Assembly (NCBI RefSeq): GCF_964656455.1
Contig: NC_135719.1
Location: 128,135,444-128,199,443 of the forward strand
From: Halichoerus grypus
Taxonomy: Eukaryota; Chordata; Mammalia; Carnivora; Phocidae
Length of the DNA: 64,000 nucleotides
Direction: 5' to 3'
A program made the translations under genes and the position numbers. The notes beneath the pieces were generated by a model, which was not told the origin of the DNA, made no database searches, and worked only from the letters and a program-made list of their open reading frames with translations. Positions 1 through 11,839 of this stretch are shown piece after piece (position 1 is the first letter of the stretch; every line of letters begins with the position of its first letter).

Positions 1-134
1 TTCTCCCTCTTTGTCGAATTTCTTGCTCGTGCGCCCATCTGGGGCCATCTTGTCCACTTTCCTTCTTCCTCACCCTCTGGATATTTGTGTGTGTGCGCCT
101 CCATCCTCTTGTGTGCTCTCTGTCCCTCCCCCAG
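1..134 (+). other. NRXN3: 3' end of the NRXN3 intron upstream of the first coding exon
   Basis: This pyrimidine-rich stretch contains TTTCCTTCTTCCTCACCC near 58 and CTCTCTGTCCCTCCCCCAG ending at 134, a strong 3' splice site. The in-frame ATG at 85 lies on the intronic side of this acceptor and is not the likely start. The preceding noncoding exon is outside the window. Confidence 0.75.
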
Positions 135-949
135 GCCCATCTCCTCTTCCTCTCTTCCTTCCGCTGCCAAGGGGGATCTTCCCCTGAGGGCTGTTGCCCG
201 CCCGTCGTCGGCTCCTCCGGGCTCGGTCCTGACAGCCACAATGGGCTTCGCAGCAAACTCGGTTTTCTTCACCCTGAAGGTGAGCGTCCTGCTGGGGTCG
301 CTGCTGGGGCTCTGCCTGGGCCTCGAGTTCATGGGCCTCCCCAATCAGTGGGCCCGCTACCTCCGCTGGGATGCCGGCACCCGCAGCGACCTGAGCTTCC
401 AGTTCAAGACCAATGTGTCCACGGGGCTGCTCCTTTACCTGGACGACGGTGGCGTCTGTGACTTCCTCTGCCTTTCCCTGGTGGATGGCCGCGTGCAGCT
501 CCGCTTCAGCATGGACTGTGCGGAGACCGCGGTGCTGTCCAGCAAGCAGGTGAACGACAGCGGCTGGCACTTCCTCATGGTGAGCCGTGACCGCCTGCGC
601 ACGGTGCTGGTGCTCGACGGCGAGGGCCAGGCGGCCGAGCTGCAGCCTCAGCGGCCCTACATGGATGTGGTCAGTGACTTGTTCCTTGGCGGAGTCCCCG
701 CGGACATACGACCTTCTGCCCTGACCCTTGATGGAGTACAGGCCATGCCCGGTTTCAGAGGATTAATCCTGGATCTCAAGTATGGCAACTCAGAGCCTCG
801 GCTTCTGGGGAGCCAGGGTGTCCAGTTGGATGCCGAGGGACCCTGCGGTGAGCGTCCCTGTGAAAATGGGGGGATCTGCTTTCTCCTGGATGGCCACCCC
901 ACCTGTGACTGTTCCACCACTGGCTATGGAGGCAAGCTCTGTTCAGAAG
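135..949 (+). CDS. NRXN3: NRXN3 (neurexin-3 alpha) first coding exon: 5'UTR, signal peptide, LNS1 and EGF-A
   Basis: Neurexin-3 alpha is a presynaptic single-pass adhesion receptor that binds postsynaptic partners such as neuroligins. The exon follows a CCCCCAG acceptor (131-134) and ends at a GTAAGA donor (950). The ATG at 241 has a strong Kozak context (A at -3, G at +4), and no ATG precedes it in the exon. It encodes 236 full codons plus one base (phase 1). Residues 1-27 are a hydrophobic signal peptide ending CLG before LEF. Residues 28 to about 199 are the first LNS (laminin-G) domain, with cysteines 73, 77 and 93 and N-glycosylation sequons at N58 and N105. Residues 202-234 are an EGF-like domain with six cysteines (202, 207, 213, 222, 224, 234). 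The residues [22 protein letters not shown] and the EGF module match my recollection of NRXN3 much better than NRXN1 or NRXN2. Residues 2-6 differ from human and mouse as I recall them. The rest of the roughly 1,600-residue protein lies outside. Confidence 0.96.
241..321 (+). other. NRXN3: Signal peptide coding segment of NRXN3 alpha
   Basis: Codons 1-27 encode a short polar start, then a hydrophobic stretch rich in V, F and L (residues 8-26), ending in small residues (C-L-G) before LEF. This is the expected endoplasmic-reticulum signal of the alpha neurexins. The cleavage position is inferred from family knowledge. Confidence 0.85.
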
Positions 950-950
950 G

Positions 951-2107
951 TAAGACCTTCTCCCCGAGCCCTCTCTTACTAGAGACCCACCCACTGGGGT
1001 GGGGTGAGGACCAAGACCCTTGACAGAAACCAACACTGTGGTGGAAGGCCATCTTTAGTTATGTGTTAGATAATCTGGTCCCTTTCCCTGAGGAGGGGGT
1101 GGAAATCCTTTGATTGCTCTCAATGGGAAACCCAACAGATCTCAGCAAGAAGAGGATCCTGGCTACTCAGTCCTGGGCTCCTTACTCAAAGGGCTAGCTG
1201 GAGTAGACTGCAGGACGTGGGCCCCAGCTCAGCACCTTCCATTGGAGCGCAACTTAGCAGGGTCAGCGCAGAGCAAGAAATCCAGTAGAAATGGGCAATG
1301 TGGCTACCTCTGTCCCTCCTGATCCCTTGAGAGTTGGACCCTTGGGATGGGTGGGAAACTCCCCATCAATTCCTCCTTAACCCCCAGGATGAAGAATGCC
1401 TGTGCAAAGGAGAATGAGGGTGGATGGAGTGCAGGTCATGCTTGGCCTGCTGTCATCCCAGCCCTTCCGCTGGCTCCTCCTCCCACAGTCTTTGGGGGAA
1501 GTGTCTGGAGGGTGGATGAGGCAACTGGGGATGGGCCTACTCAGCACCTTGTTCTAGCAGCAGGATTTTTCATATGAGGTTCTTTTTTCCTGCCCTCCCT
1601 TCACCTCTCCGTGTACTGAGAATGGTACAGGAAAACACGGAGACTGACAGGACCCTTGTCCAGCCAAGTGCCTGAGGGGGCTGGCAATACTCAGCATAGC
1701 CTTGGAGAGGCACCCCCAAGTTCAACTACAGCTTCCCAGGGAGAGGGAAGGGGGGACTCATGCCCAAAGACTTAGACTGCCCTTACCTCATTCACCGAAT
1801 TCTGACTATTTGGGACTACATGTGAGAGGAAGTGGTCTAGACTCTACTTTGACAAATACTTAAAATCCGGATTCCTGGACTCTGGGACTCACTGAAGACC
1901 TAGCTTTGAGCAGGAGGGAGTGTTGAAGTGACAAAGAACGTGAGAAGTGACCACAGGGGTATGTGTGCTGGAAGGCTGGGATGAGGAAGAGGTAAAGAAA
2001 TTCGATTTTCTCCTATTCTTTCGGAGTCAAGCCCAGGATTCTTCTAGAAATGTGTTGCCGTCCCATGCTGGTCTCTCCATGGAAGTGGTGGGATGGTGTA
2101 GGGCAGA
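951..2107. other. Intronic sequence, nothing recognised
   Basis: Moderately GC-rich unique sequence downstream of the first coding exon. Short open frames on both strands show no family resemblance. I see no repeat I can name. Confidence 0.6.
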
Positions 2108-2282
2108 ACAGTGGTTCTCAACCTTGGCAGCACATATTAGGATCACTTAAGGGAGTTTAAAAACTCTCGGCCCACCCTATGGACCGGTTCAATAAGAATT
2201 TTTTGGGGGGTGGGATCCAAGCATCTGTATATTTTTAAACTCCCCAGGTGATTCTATTGTGCAGCCAAGATTGAGAAGCAAT
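2108..2282 (+). mobile_element. MER5A-type hAT-Charlie nonautonomous DNA transposon
   Basis: It begins CAGTGGTTCTCAACCTTGG and ends with the inverted form TTGAGAAGCAATAG. Between them lie the diagnostic blocks TTAGGATCACTTAAGGGAG, a GTGGGATCCAAGCATC segment and CCCCAGGTGATTCTA. It is the best preserved of the MER5-like copies here. Confidence 0.85.
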
Positions 2283-3120
2283 AGGACAGGGGAGGTCAGG
2301 TAAGTGGGGCCAGATGTGTGTCTCAGCACTGACTCCCAGGATTTCTTCCTTTTGGTGAGGCCCCTGCCTTGTGGTTTGTAATTAAAAATAACATCTGCAG
2401 GGTTTCCTGAAACCGTCCCACAACAGCCCACCCAGCCTAGAGCAGGTTGTAATTGATATGAACTTTAGCCACAATTATTAAAAAAATTTTTTTAAATCAA
2501 AGCTGAGTTTATTTCACAGGTGGTACATGCTGGAGACTAGGACAGCTTGAGGGGTCTTGTTGGAGGCCCCTTCGTAGGTCATGTAGGGGCTACTGTGGAA
2601 GCCCTCCCCAGGTCTCTGCGGCTGCTTACCTGGGATGGAATGCACTGGGCATTGCGTCTCCCTTCCTGTGCGTGGGCTGCAGGAGAGGGAGATTCAAGAC
2701 ATGCATGCCACCTTTTTTTGGCTTCTTTTTTCCCCCACGGAGCCCACTGGAAAAGCGGACGGGGAAGAGGAGCCGAGGCAACCCCAACCCACAAAGCCAC
2801 TTTGGGAATGTGGTTATTGAAGCACTTCTTAGAAGCAGGTGCCTTCTGGACCTCACTGCTGTTCCAAAGATTCTTGGCTTTGGAGAAAGTTCTGCCCGAA
2901 GACGCTGACATGATCACTTGTTTCCTCATTTGCCCAAAGGATCTGTTCTGTTCTCAGAACTTGCATTGAAAGCTGGCATTCTTCCTTTCTAGGGACTAGG
3001 GTGTTTGCAAGTGTGTTGTTAACTTGCTGATTATCCCTGATTGCATTTTTTGTGTTTAAAAAGAACTCATTTCCTCTGGGCAGGTCTGGATCAGCACTTT
3101 TCTGCAGGAAGAATCTCTAT
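2283..3120. other. Intronic sequence, nothing recognised
   Basis: Overlapping short open frames around 2550-2970 on both strands look like chance frames in a GC-balanced stretch. No repeat or exon was recognised. Confidence 0.5.
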
Positions 3121-3123
3121 GCT

Positions 3124-3212
3124 GTGTGTGTGTACAGTTTGTCTTCTCTCTCTTTTGGGGTGTGTGTGTGTATGTCTGTGTGTCTGTGTGTGGCTGTGTC
3201 TGTGTATGTTTC
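3124..3212 (+). repeat. Impure (TG)n microsatellite
   Basis: TG-rich tract in two blocks (3124-3135 and about 3159-3210), interrupted by a pyrimidine run and by CTG and TATG units. Confidence 0.85.
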
Positions 3213-4453
3213 AGGTCTCCAGTGGCATTTCTTTAGAGCAGATTGTAGGCAGTCAATTTTTTAATAGCTAAATACAACATGGATATTTTAATAATAGTTC
3301 TTTCTGCAGGGTTCTGATCATCTAGTGACTGTGGACTGATACCTCTGTCTGAAGAAGGCAAACACACAGCACAGCTGTTTATTCTCCTGATACATAAATA
3401 GAGTAAATGAACTCTGTAGTAACAGTAACCCTTGGTTGGCTTGGAACAGAGCAGTGCGAAGGTTGAGGTGAGGGTGGATGTTGGGAGAGGTATCAGAATT
3501 TACTGTTGATAACTTAGAGCCTGTTGATCCTGGTAATTGTTATCATGTCTAATCAATCACAAAAACACATCACAGGCTTTTAGAAAAGATCTGTCTCTCC
3601 ACACATGGTTAATTCTTAGATAGTAAGCGGGGATGGGGCTGGGGGGAGGATACTCAACTGTAAAATATTAAGGGGAAAAATTACAGCAACTTCTAAGTGC
3701 AAGTAGATCTTGCACAAAACAAGATAAATAGCCTAAATAAAGGCCTCCACATTTTCCTAAAGATGATTTGGTGAAGTGGGTAGTGAGGATGCATCCATTC
3801 CCCACCCTGCCCCCTTTCAGCTGCACATGTCATAGACCTGAAATCAGGGTACTTATTCCATGGACCAGGCATCTGATTGTTTCGGTTTGTAGGATAGGCC
3901 TTGATGTTTGATCATGTGAGGCTTGTACCCAGGATGGAAGATCCGTTTTGTACTTCATGCTTTAGCGGGTCAGGAGCAGGAAGAGCTGGGAGGGCTCTTG
4001 CAGCTTTAGATGGATGTGGTCGGGGCCTGTTGGAGGCGCTTCTGGTCCATTAGCTGCTAGCATGCCCGTGACATTGATGTTTGCTTGGCCTGTTTCCATG
4101 CCTTGATGGCTCCAAAATGTCTCCATGCTGCACCCTGGGAAGAATGCACAGATGGGCCCATCTCCTTTATATGCTTTGGGCTGTTTTGATCCCCCAGTGG
4201 GTATTTCTTTAGGAAAGACCCAGAAGACACCAGAGATAGCTGTCATGAGCAAGTTGGGCCTGGAGGGTCAGAGGTTGTAGACTCAGTATCTTCTTTCATG
4301 TGGTGAAATGTTACTCACTATGGCTACAGGCAGAAATCCACACAGCCTGCTTGAGAAAACTTCATTTGAAGGCTCCCAACCTAATTAACGGTCACGTTGA
4401 ACATTCTAGCACGTGATGGAGAAGAGGTCCCAGAGTTTTACTTGTAGGTGTTT
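3213..4453. other. Intronic sequence, nothing recognised
   Basis: Unique-looking sequence. A 96-codon minus-strand open frame at 3962-4252 has no recognisable domain. Confidence 0.5.
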
Positions 4454-4470
4454 ATAAATAAAATATTTTG

Positions 4471-4657
4471 GGGCGCCTGGGTGGCTCAGACGGTTAAGCG
4501 TCTGCCTTCGGCTCAGGTCATGATCCCAGGGTCCTGGGATCGAGTCCCGCATCGGGCTCCCTGCTCCTTGGGAGCCTGCTTCTCCCTCTGCTTCTCTCTC
4601 TCTCTGTCTCTCATGAATAAATAAATATATAAAATCTTTAAAAAAAAAAAAAAATAA
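4471..4657 (+). mobile_element. CanSINE (tRNA-Lys SINE), sense
   Basis: Begins GGGCGCCTGGGTGGCTCAG (tRNA box A region), includes the box B region around GGGATCGAGTCC, a CT-rich tract, then AAATAAATA and a poly-A tail. A perfect 17-bp target-site duplication flanks it (4454-4470 and 4658-4674). It forms an inverted pair with the copy 325 bp downstream. Confidence 0.97.
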
Positions 4658-4981
4658 ATAAATAAAATATTTTGGTGTTCAACTTCAGACTTGTTCATGT
4701 TGACATTTAATCTTGCCTTTTTAGTAAGGGTCTTGGAGGACAGAAGAAGTGCAGATAGTTCAACATGGTTTTAAAATTATGCATATCTGTTTTGGAAGGT
4801 AGTCAGGCTACAGCATATTCACTGGTTTTGGTCTAGCCCAGTCTGTCCCGTTACGGGTAGCCTGGAATCTCACTGGGCAATGAAGAGGTATCCTGAGCTC
4901 CCCCTAGAGAGCCATCCCCTCACGGGTCATTGAGAGTTTATTATTACCTTGAAATGAGTTTAAAATTGATTGTTTATTTTT

Positions 4982-5195
4982 TTTTATTTATTTTATTATT
5001 TTTTTTAAATATTTTATTTATTTATTTGACAGAGAGAGACACAGTGATAGAGGGAACACAAGCAGGGGGAGTGGGAGAGGGAGAAGCAGGCTTCCCGCGG
5101 AGCAGGGAGCCCGATGCGGGGCTCGATCCCAGGACCCTGGGATCATGACCTGAGCTGAAGGCAGACGCCCAACAACTGAGCCACCCAGGCGCCCC
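4982..5195 (-). mobile_element. CanSINE, antisense
   Basis: Reverse complement of the CanSINE: T-rich tail first, GACAGAGAGAGA, GGGACCCTGGGATCATGACC-like core, ending GCCACCCAGGCGCCCC. A perfect 15-bp target-site duplication is at 4967-4981 and 5196-5210. Confidence 0.97.
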
Positions 5196-5210
5196 TGATT
5201 GTTTATTTTT

Positions 5211-7020
5211 AAACCATTCTTAGTTATGAATGTGCATGTATTGAATTTCTTAACAATCTTACGGTCATGAAGAATTGATTTGCTCCCAAGGTGTGTACAT
5301 TTCAGTACCACTCTTACTGAAGAGATCATTTAGTGTGACATCAGCCTGTTGCCTGTGGGGTAGGGCCAGGGAAAGGAGGAGAAGGCATCACATGTTGATT
5401 TCTCCTTCCAAGTCTCATTACGTGGGCTTACCTACGTCACATACCACTTGTGTGTCCACATTTTTAGGTTCATTCAGTGAAGAGGCATGAGGTCTTATTC
5501 AGTTGGGGGAAAAAAAAGTTCATTGTCTGCTCTCTCTTCCTGCTGCCTTGGGCAGGTGCCCAGACCAGAAGCTGCTGTCTTGAGTCTCAGCTCTTAAGTT
5601 TTCAGGTGTTTCGATCCCACAATGAGGTACAGGGGTGGGTGTTGGTGGCAGGGGCCAGAATCTTATTACAAGCACATTATTGAGTGGTACCCAAGGGCCT
5701 CCCCTTCCCATCCCTGACATCCTACCCAGGTTGGTTGGATTGATTACTCAACACTGCCGTGTGGCCTTGGTATGCCTTCCTGAAAGTGAGTTTCAGTTAC
5801 TTTTCTTTTTATTGAGAATTTTGTGACTCTTTCCACATTTATCAAAGCCAGAACTGGGATGGAATGGTATACCAAGAGACTGCTTGCCCCTAAGCATTTA
5901 CCAAGGGCCAAAGACAAAGGGTGCTGGAGTTAAGGCACCAGTGATGGCCCCAGCTGATCCTTCTGTTCTGGGCATTTGTGTAAAAACACAAACATCTCTC
6001 GTCCCCCTCCCCAGTGAGCTTCCTGCCGGAATTGTAACATGGCATTGTTGTTCCTAACCTGTGTCGACCCTGCCTGGCCTGGGGGTGGGGGCTGCAGGGG
6101 CGTGGTGAGTAATCAGAGAGTAAAGACTGTCTCCTTGCAGAATCCTTCTCCCTGGTGGGGAGACGGCGGCCCAGAAGGGAGGCCTTACAGCGTGCACAAA
6201 GGAGAACTGTGGCTTCCGAGACTGGGTTCCCACCCAGCATTCAGGCGTTAGGTGCGACCAGCCCAGCCAGCCAGCAGGGGCTGTTGCTAAACGGAGCTTG
6301 AATAGGGGTCTGATTGCTCCTTTTTCCTCCTCTTCTCCTGATTACCAAGTGAGATTTCCTGGGTATGCTGTATGCTAAATGGCAGAGCAACCGCCCGCCA
6401 CTTGCACCAATTATCCCTCTTTTAACTGCCAAGGGAAGAGCAATTTTTTTATACCCCCCCCACTAGCATCTCTGTCTCCTTTAAAGAAATAAGACCCCTT
6501 TTCCTTGCTCCCCCTTCAGTGGGGGTGAGAACAGTCGCCTTTCTCCCTGCGCAGTCCGCACACCAGCTGCAGGCTGCAAAGGGGGTGGACGCCGGGTAAA
6601 TGCTTCGTCCAAATTCAGCAGGGTTGAAGGTCACACAGGCATTTTGCCAAGAGCCTTGGAGTGGCACGGGAGCTTGCATTTGCATTTGGTAATGAGACAC
6701 CACAGGCCCAGCACTGGGGGCTAATTATCTCCATGGCCCCTATCTCCCTTTGCAGGCTGCCTGGGAAAGATGGATTCCAGTTCCTGGGGCAGCTGCCCAT
6801 CAGCTGGGTCCTCTGCCCCCTTCATGGGACAGAAGAGATGGAGTAGGGGCTGTGCTTGGGGGATAGGACTAACATGCCCTCCCCTATGACTCCTCTTGTC
6901 CTGCAGTGCGTGTCCCATGCAACAGGCCCAGAGGTGGAACTGGAGTGAGAGGCTTTGGGGCAGGGCTGTGTGAGGGTCAGGTACCCTTCCTTGGATAAAA
7001 ATAATAATGATGTTAGTATT
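5211..7020. other. Intronic sequence, nothing recognised
   Basis: Several short open frames on both strands, none with a recognisable domain. The part from 6050 to 6850 is fairly GC-rich and free of nameable repeats. Confidence 0.5.
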
Positions 7021-7180
7021 ACTATTATTGAGTACCACCCTGTGCCTGACAGCCTAGGTGCTTTATATGCATTGTCTCATCTAATCCTCACGCGGCACTC
7101 CTGTGTGGTTGATACCATTCACTAGTGCCATTTTACAGATGAGGAAAATGAGGAGCAGAGAAATCTGGAACTCGAACAAG
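7021..7180 (-). mobile_element. MIR SINE relic, antisense
   Basis: Antisense MIR order: GAGTACC...TGTGCCTGAC, GCTTTATATGCATTGTCTCAT, then CATTTTACAGATGAGGAAAATGAGG. Confidence 0.8.
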
Positions 7181-7185
7181 GTTTA

Positions 7186-7315
7186 GTGTAGGTATTAAGG
7201 GCATGGCTTCTGGAGTGAAAAAGATTGGACTTAAATCTGGGCTTGTCCACTGAAAAGTTGTGTGTCTTTGGAGAAGGTTTTGGAAGCTTCAGTATTCTCA
7301 TCAATAGTAGTAGTA
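7186..7315 (+). mobile_element. MIR SINE relic, sense
   Basis: Sense MIR order: GGGCATGGCTTCTGGAGTG, AAATCTGGGCTTGTCCACT, GTTGTGTGTCTTTGG, TATTCTCATC. It ends in the AT-rich simple repeat. Confidence 0.65.
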
Positions 7316-7352
7316 ATAATAATAAATATAAATATAAAAATAAAAAATAATA
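7306..7352 (+). repeat. (TAG)n/(TAA)n low-complexity tract
   Basis: TAGTAGTAGTAATAATAATAAATATAAA pattern continuing as A-rich sequence between two MIRs. Confidence 0.8.
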
Positions 7353-7593
7353 TCAGCTAACATTCAAGTTAGTTCCATGTCTATACTATATTGATTGCTT
7401 TACAGGAATTAGCTCTTATAACCCTCACAGTCACTCAACACACCATTATTCTCATTTTGTAGGCAAGGAAGCTGAGGGACAAGAGTTAAATAATTCCTCC
7501 AAGGTCACACAGCTAATAAGAGGCAAAGCTGGGGTTTGTATCCAGGCAGTCTGGCTTCAGAGCCCGCAAGTAACCACTGTACCATCCTGCCTT
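7353..7593 (-). mobile_element. MIR SINE relic, antisense, near full length
   Basis: CTCATTTTGTAGGCAAGGAAGCTGAGG, AAGGTCACACAGCTAATAAG and CAGGCAGTCTGGCTTCAGAG occur in the MIR antisense order, ending AACCACTGTACC. Confidence 0.85.
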
Positions 7594-7954
7594 GCAGCAA
7601 AGCAGGGTTAAGAAATCCTGCATCATGGAGTTGTTGAGAGCACAAGATGAGATGAAATGTATAGAGTCATCTACATAGTCTTCGGTAAAGAGCAAGTCCT
7701 GACTCTGGGCTGTTGGTCTCTTGGTGCTTGTAGGAATGAACTGTGTGTCAGTTTGGTTTCACAGAAGGTTTGAAGCTTCCCTGTGAGTACCTCCACCTCT
7801 GCCATTTTCCTTCATCTCAGTTTGAGAAATGGCAGAGATAAAAGGAGGGGAATCCAATTTTGTTGCCATTTTGCCCCTGCCAAGAACCCCCTGGATCACT
7901 GATAATGGTTGTGCCTGTTGGACCGTATTCGGACCTCTTTGCAAACTTGTGGTA

Positions 7955-8072
7955 TTCTGGCCCCCATAGCAACCCAATGAGGCAGGTAGGGCAGGCTTTA
8001 CCATCCCACTGAACAGGTGAGGAGACCCTGACCCAAGGTGCCAGTGAACTTGTGGGTATGAGGGCAAGCTTG
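7955..8072 (-). mobile_element. Possible MIR fragment, antisense
   Basis: CCAATGAGGCAGGTAGGG and CCACTGAACAGGTGAGGAGAC resemble the central MIR antisense segment. Very diverged. Confidence 0.4.
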
Positions 8073-8079
8073 GATGCTG

Positions 8080-10630
8080 CCTGTTCAGCAGCTGTCTCTG
8101 GGACCTGAAAACCCAGATCCCCAACACGGCATTTTATTTCTGCTCCTAGGCTCCCTTCATTAACACAAATGGCCTGTGTCTCCATCATGAAATGGAGCGT
8201 TACCTCCCTGGATGCTGGTGATAAGCAAAATGTCAAACTCCTGGTGTAGGAGGTTATCAGCTTGGCCAGTCCCGGGAGCCTTGCTCCTCCCAGACAGACA
8301 GAAAGAGAGACTATGAGAGAATGAGAGAGAATGAAATGAGTATCTCTGAGTGGTCAATTCCCACCCTCAAGACGCTGGCTTGAAGTCAAGAGATTGGCGT
8401 TTGGACCCACAGGTCCCGAGGCATTTGGAGCACACTGCCCTGAGCTACACCACACTGGAGCATCGCTGGATGGCATGACCTCTTCAGACTTAACCTTTGG
8501 TTTCCCAAGTACCAGGAATTGCCCAGCACCCCACCCAGGGTTGGTGGTAAAAGATGGAGCTCCTGGATTACGCTGTCAGACTCCTTCTTGCTCTGCTGCT
8601 GCCTTCTGAGTGTCTTCACAGTAGCAAAACCAAACTCTCTTTCTCTGCGTTTATTTTTCTCTTTTCCTTTGTGTGTGGGGGAGGGGAGATTATTACAGAG
8701 GCGGATTCACCGAAAAACAAGACCTTTCCTATATCCACACTTATGGGGTCCCTTCTCAGGTGTCATACCTAATTTTGTATTTGTAATTTTTTTTTTCTTA
8801 AGGAATCCCCGTTATCATAAGCTTCCAACCCCACTGCTGTGGATCCATCTCTGTTAAGACTTGTTGCTGCCCAGTGACAGCAATGTTGCTCTGGGTGTAC
8901 ATGTGAGTCCCCAGTGACCTGTGACCCTTCATCACAGACACATTTCCCTTCATTTCATAACCAGCAGGGCAGGAAGAGCCATGGAGAGGGAGTGTGGAGG
9001 ATGAAGGGCATCTAGGAGTATTGTTTGGGAAGGCGGGGTAGGGGGGCGTGCGTCTAGGATATCCAGTGGGTAGAGAGAGGACATGTTTAGAAATGTTTGC
9101 TGTTGATGCAGAGGAACATGCTGGTGTGTAAAGAGAGGGGGCACCCCCATCCCCCTCTTGAGCTTTTCCCAGCTGAAGTTGGGATGTTTGGCTCCCTGGG
9201 GGGCTGTGTTACAGGTGACAGGCTGTGGCTGCCAGAGGGAAGGGACAAAGCGTGGCTCTGCAGGCCTGTCTCCGTGATCTATCTGGGAACTGCCAGTGCC
9301 AGTGGGTTGTCATTACTGCTGTTGTTCTCCAGAAATGGATGTCTTTGGGTGACCTATTTAAAAGCAATACAGGGCCCCCTTTAAATGTGTCATCATCTAT
9401 ATCTGTTCTCAGACCTCCACCGCTGTCTACAATATTCCTAAATACTGTATTTTCCAATTAAAAAAATTTTTTTTTAACTCAGGAACCAGTACTAGTGAGC
9501 TTTTAAAAACAAATTGATCTCACTGTCATCCAGCCAAACCACCCAGTTCTGCTCTGTGATAAAACTTACTTTGCATGTGGTCCTAGAAACTGTGAATGTG
9601 TCAGCTCTTTTGGGGGGAAAATGCTGTACTCTGTTAGGGTATGCAAGGGCCTAAAGAGGGTGGAAACGAAAGAAAGGCAGGGACATGAGCTGTAGCCAAC
9701 GGGAAATTCCTGGTTTAGGCTATCAAATGCAGTTAGGATCCTTTTGGTTTTACTGAGGGTCTTATTGAAGTGTCTTTGTACCTAAGATGACTCTGAGGAG
9801 CTTTTCCTTCAAGTTTCTCATGAGACTTTATGCATCTGATCTTCTCCTGACATTTTTGCCTCTTGTCTGCCAGTTTAGTTCTCCTGAAGTGGTTCTGTTT
9901 GCAGGTGCAAAGTTCTTAGACAGAGTCTCAGTAGTCCCATGGTTGTCAGCAACACTAGGGCTGGTGTCTTTGCTCTCTCGGGCAGTGCATTCCAGGCAAT
10001 ATAACCTCTCCTCCAGGTATTATTGGGAATGTGTTGTCTGCAGCCCCTGGAGAACAGACAAAGTGCAGTGAGAGAGTGTAGGGCTTCTTTAGTTAATAAG
10101 TTGCTTTAAAATAAAAACGATACCGTCTTGTGAGGAGGGACCAGCCAGTCTGACCTCATGTGTCTGCGATCCAAACAGTGGGAACAGGGCTGGCAAGGCT
10201 GGGAGCTGGCCAGACTCTCACAGTTTCTTCCTTCCTCCTCATTCCCTCAGGCTTCTTTCTTTTCCAGAAGGGATCCTATCTCTTGCATGGTTAGCCTTGG
10301 ACAGCTAAAGGAATGGGGAAGGGTGGGTTTAAAGGCCTCTCACCCATGGGATTCCTGAAAGACTAATCATCACTTAGTATACTTGCTGCATCTAGGTCAG
10401 GAAACGCAAGGGCAGAGTTCAGGCTGAGGGGATGTGCTGTGGGGCCCTTCTCCCTTTTAAGGAGCCACACGGAAATTTGGGGGGGACTCTGTTGCTGGGG
10501 AAGAAATATTCTGAGGGATGAAGCACAAATCCCATGATCCATGTGGAGGACACTAAGACATTTACATTGCCTTCTGGTCATGGCTTTGCCTGTGTAATGC
10601 ACTGGAAACCAAAGTACGTTGTCAAGAATC
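8080..10630. other. Intronic sequence, nothing recognised
   Basis: About 2.5 kb with no repeat I can name. Small open frames up to 140 codons occur on both strands without recognisable domains. Confidence 0.45.
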
Positions 10631-10634
10631 ATGG

Positions 10635-10870
10635 GATGATAACTTTAGAGGGGACTTTAAGGGTCATTGGGTCCAACTACCCGTTTCCCATCCTCTTCTC
10701 CACTGTCTAAGACATTCTTCCTCTTCTCCAAAATAACCCTAGTCACCTGCACTGACGGATGGGGCCTCATTGCTTTTCAGGGCAGCCTAATGTACTTCTG
10801 ATCACTGCTGAGGATCAGGGAGCTAGCTCTTCCTACATGGAGCTGCAGTCGGCTTCTAGCCACTTCCTCA
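10635..10870 (-). mobile_element. L3/CR1-like LINE relic, antisense
   Basis: The stretch GGGGACTTTAAGGGTCATTGGGTCCAACTA, then CTAAGACATTCTTCC and TCAGGGCAGCC, follows the order of antisense CR1/L3 3' ends. Old and diverged. Confidence 0.55.
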
Positions 10871-10879
10871 CCCGTCCCC

Positions 10880-11828
10880 CTATTAATTAAAGCAGTCTGA
10901 CCTTTGCAATGGGCCATGTGGGTGAGGGGATGGATAGGTCATAACATTTCTGGATGATGCTTTGCAAAAATTAACTCTTGTGTCAAGAAAAATTCATAAG
11001 GGACTCTCTAATAGGCACTAGTGGTGCACACACCACTGAGTTATTTAGAATTAACTGCTTATGATTAATCTTAAACAATGTGGGAGGGGCTGATGTGGGA
11101 AGAGACTCTGAGGTAAGCAGGTGATTCATGCTCCAGTCATTTTGTTCCTAGGGAGCTTGCACTCTGAAAGATTCATGGTTGGCCCCTTCTCTGGCTCTAT
11201 TGTCTGTGCCTCATTTCATCCCCCTAAGATGCCCCATCTTCCTCCATACCCAGCTAGCTTTGCAGCATCTCTGATTTTTCAGAGACCCCTTCCCCTGGAC
11301 CCCCCCCCCCCCCAGAAATCTCTAATAGTTGACAATAAGATGAGAAGTTTTAGAATGCCATGGAGTAGCATGAAGTGGAATTGAACTGGACTAGCTTAAC
11401 AAGCCTATCCTGGCATCCGGGGTTGGACACCCCAGTGGACATCAAGGTTCTGCTAAAAATTCTATGGGATAGTTTAAAAAAAAGATAAGGTCATGAAATG
11501 AAGCAGGATTGAGTAGCTGCTCCTGGAAACTGGCCTTGGAAGCAAATGCCCTTATCCAAAAATGCTTCCATCCTGCCAGGTTTCCGGGGGTATCCCATGT
11601 TTTTGGCCCTGCTGGGCAGAAGTCTCTTAGGGAGAGGGATTAGGGAGGGCTAGAAGATGTTGCTCTCACATTGGCATAGACTGGAAACCTGCCAAAAAAA
11701 CTTCCTCCTGCACCCTAAAGGGGATGAGGCTAGTCTTGGCGCTCAGCCACCTCCTCATTGATAGTCATTTCACTGACACTGCAGCAAAGAAAGGAGAACT
11801 CATCTCATAATTTGGTGATTTAAAATGC
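10880..11828. other. Intronic sequence with a poly-C run
   Basis: Nothing recognised except a C homopolymer of about 14 nt near 11301-11314. Confidence 0.5.
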
Positions 11829-11839
11829 TTTACTTTTTA

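Noticed and set aside
85..240. Upstream in-frame ATG extending the NRXN3 frame by 52 codons
   Set aside because: It lies before the strong acceptor at 134, the added peptide lacks signal-peptide character, and the family starts near the ATG at 241.
2547..2969. 140-codon + frame overlapping a 116-codon - frame
   Set aside because: Long overlapping frames on both strands with no domain or splice support indicate chance.
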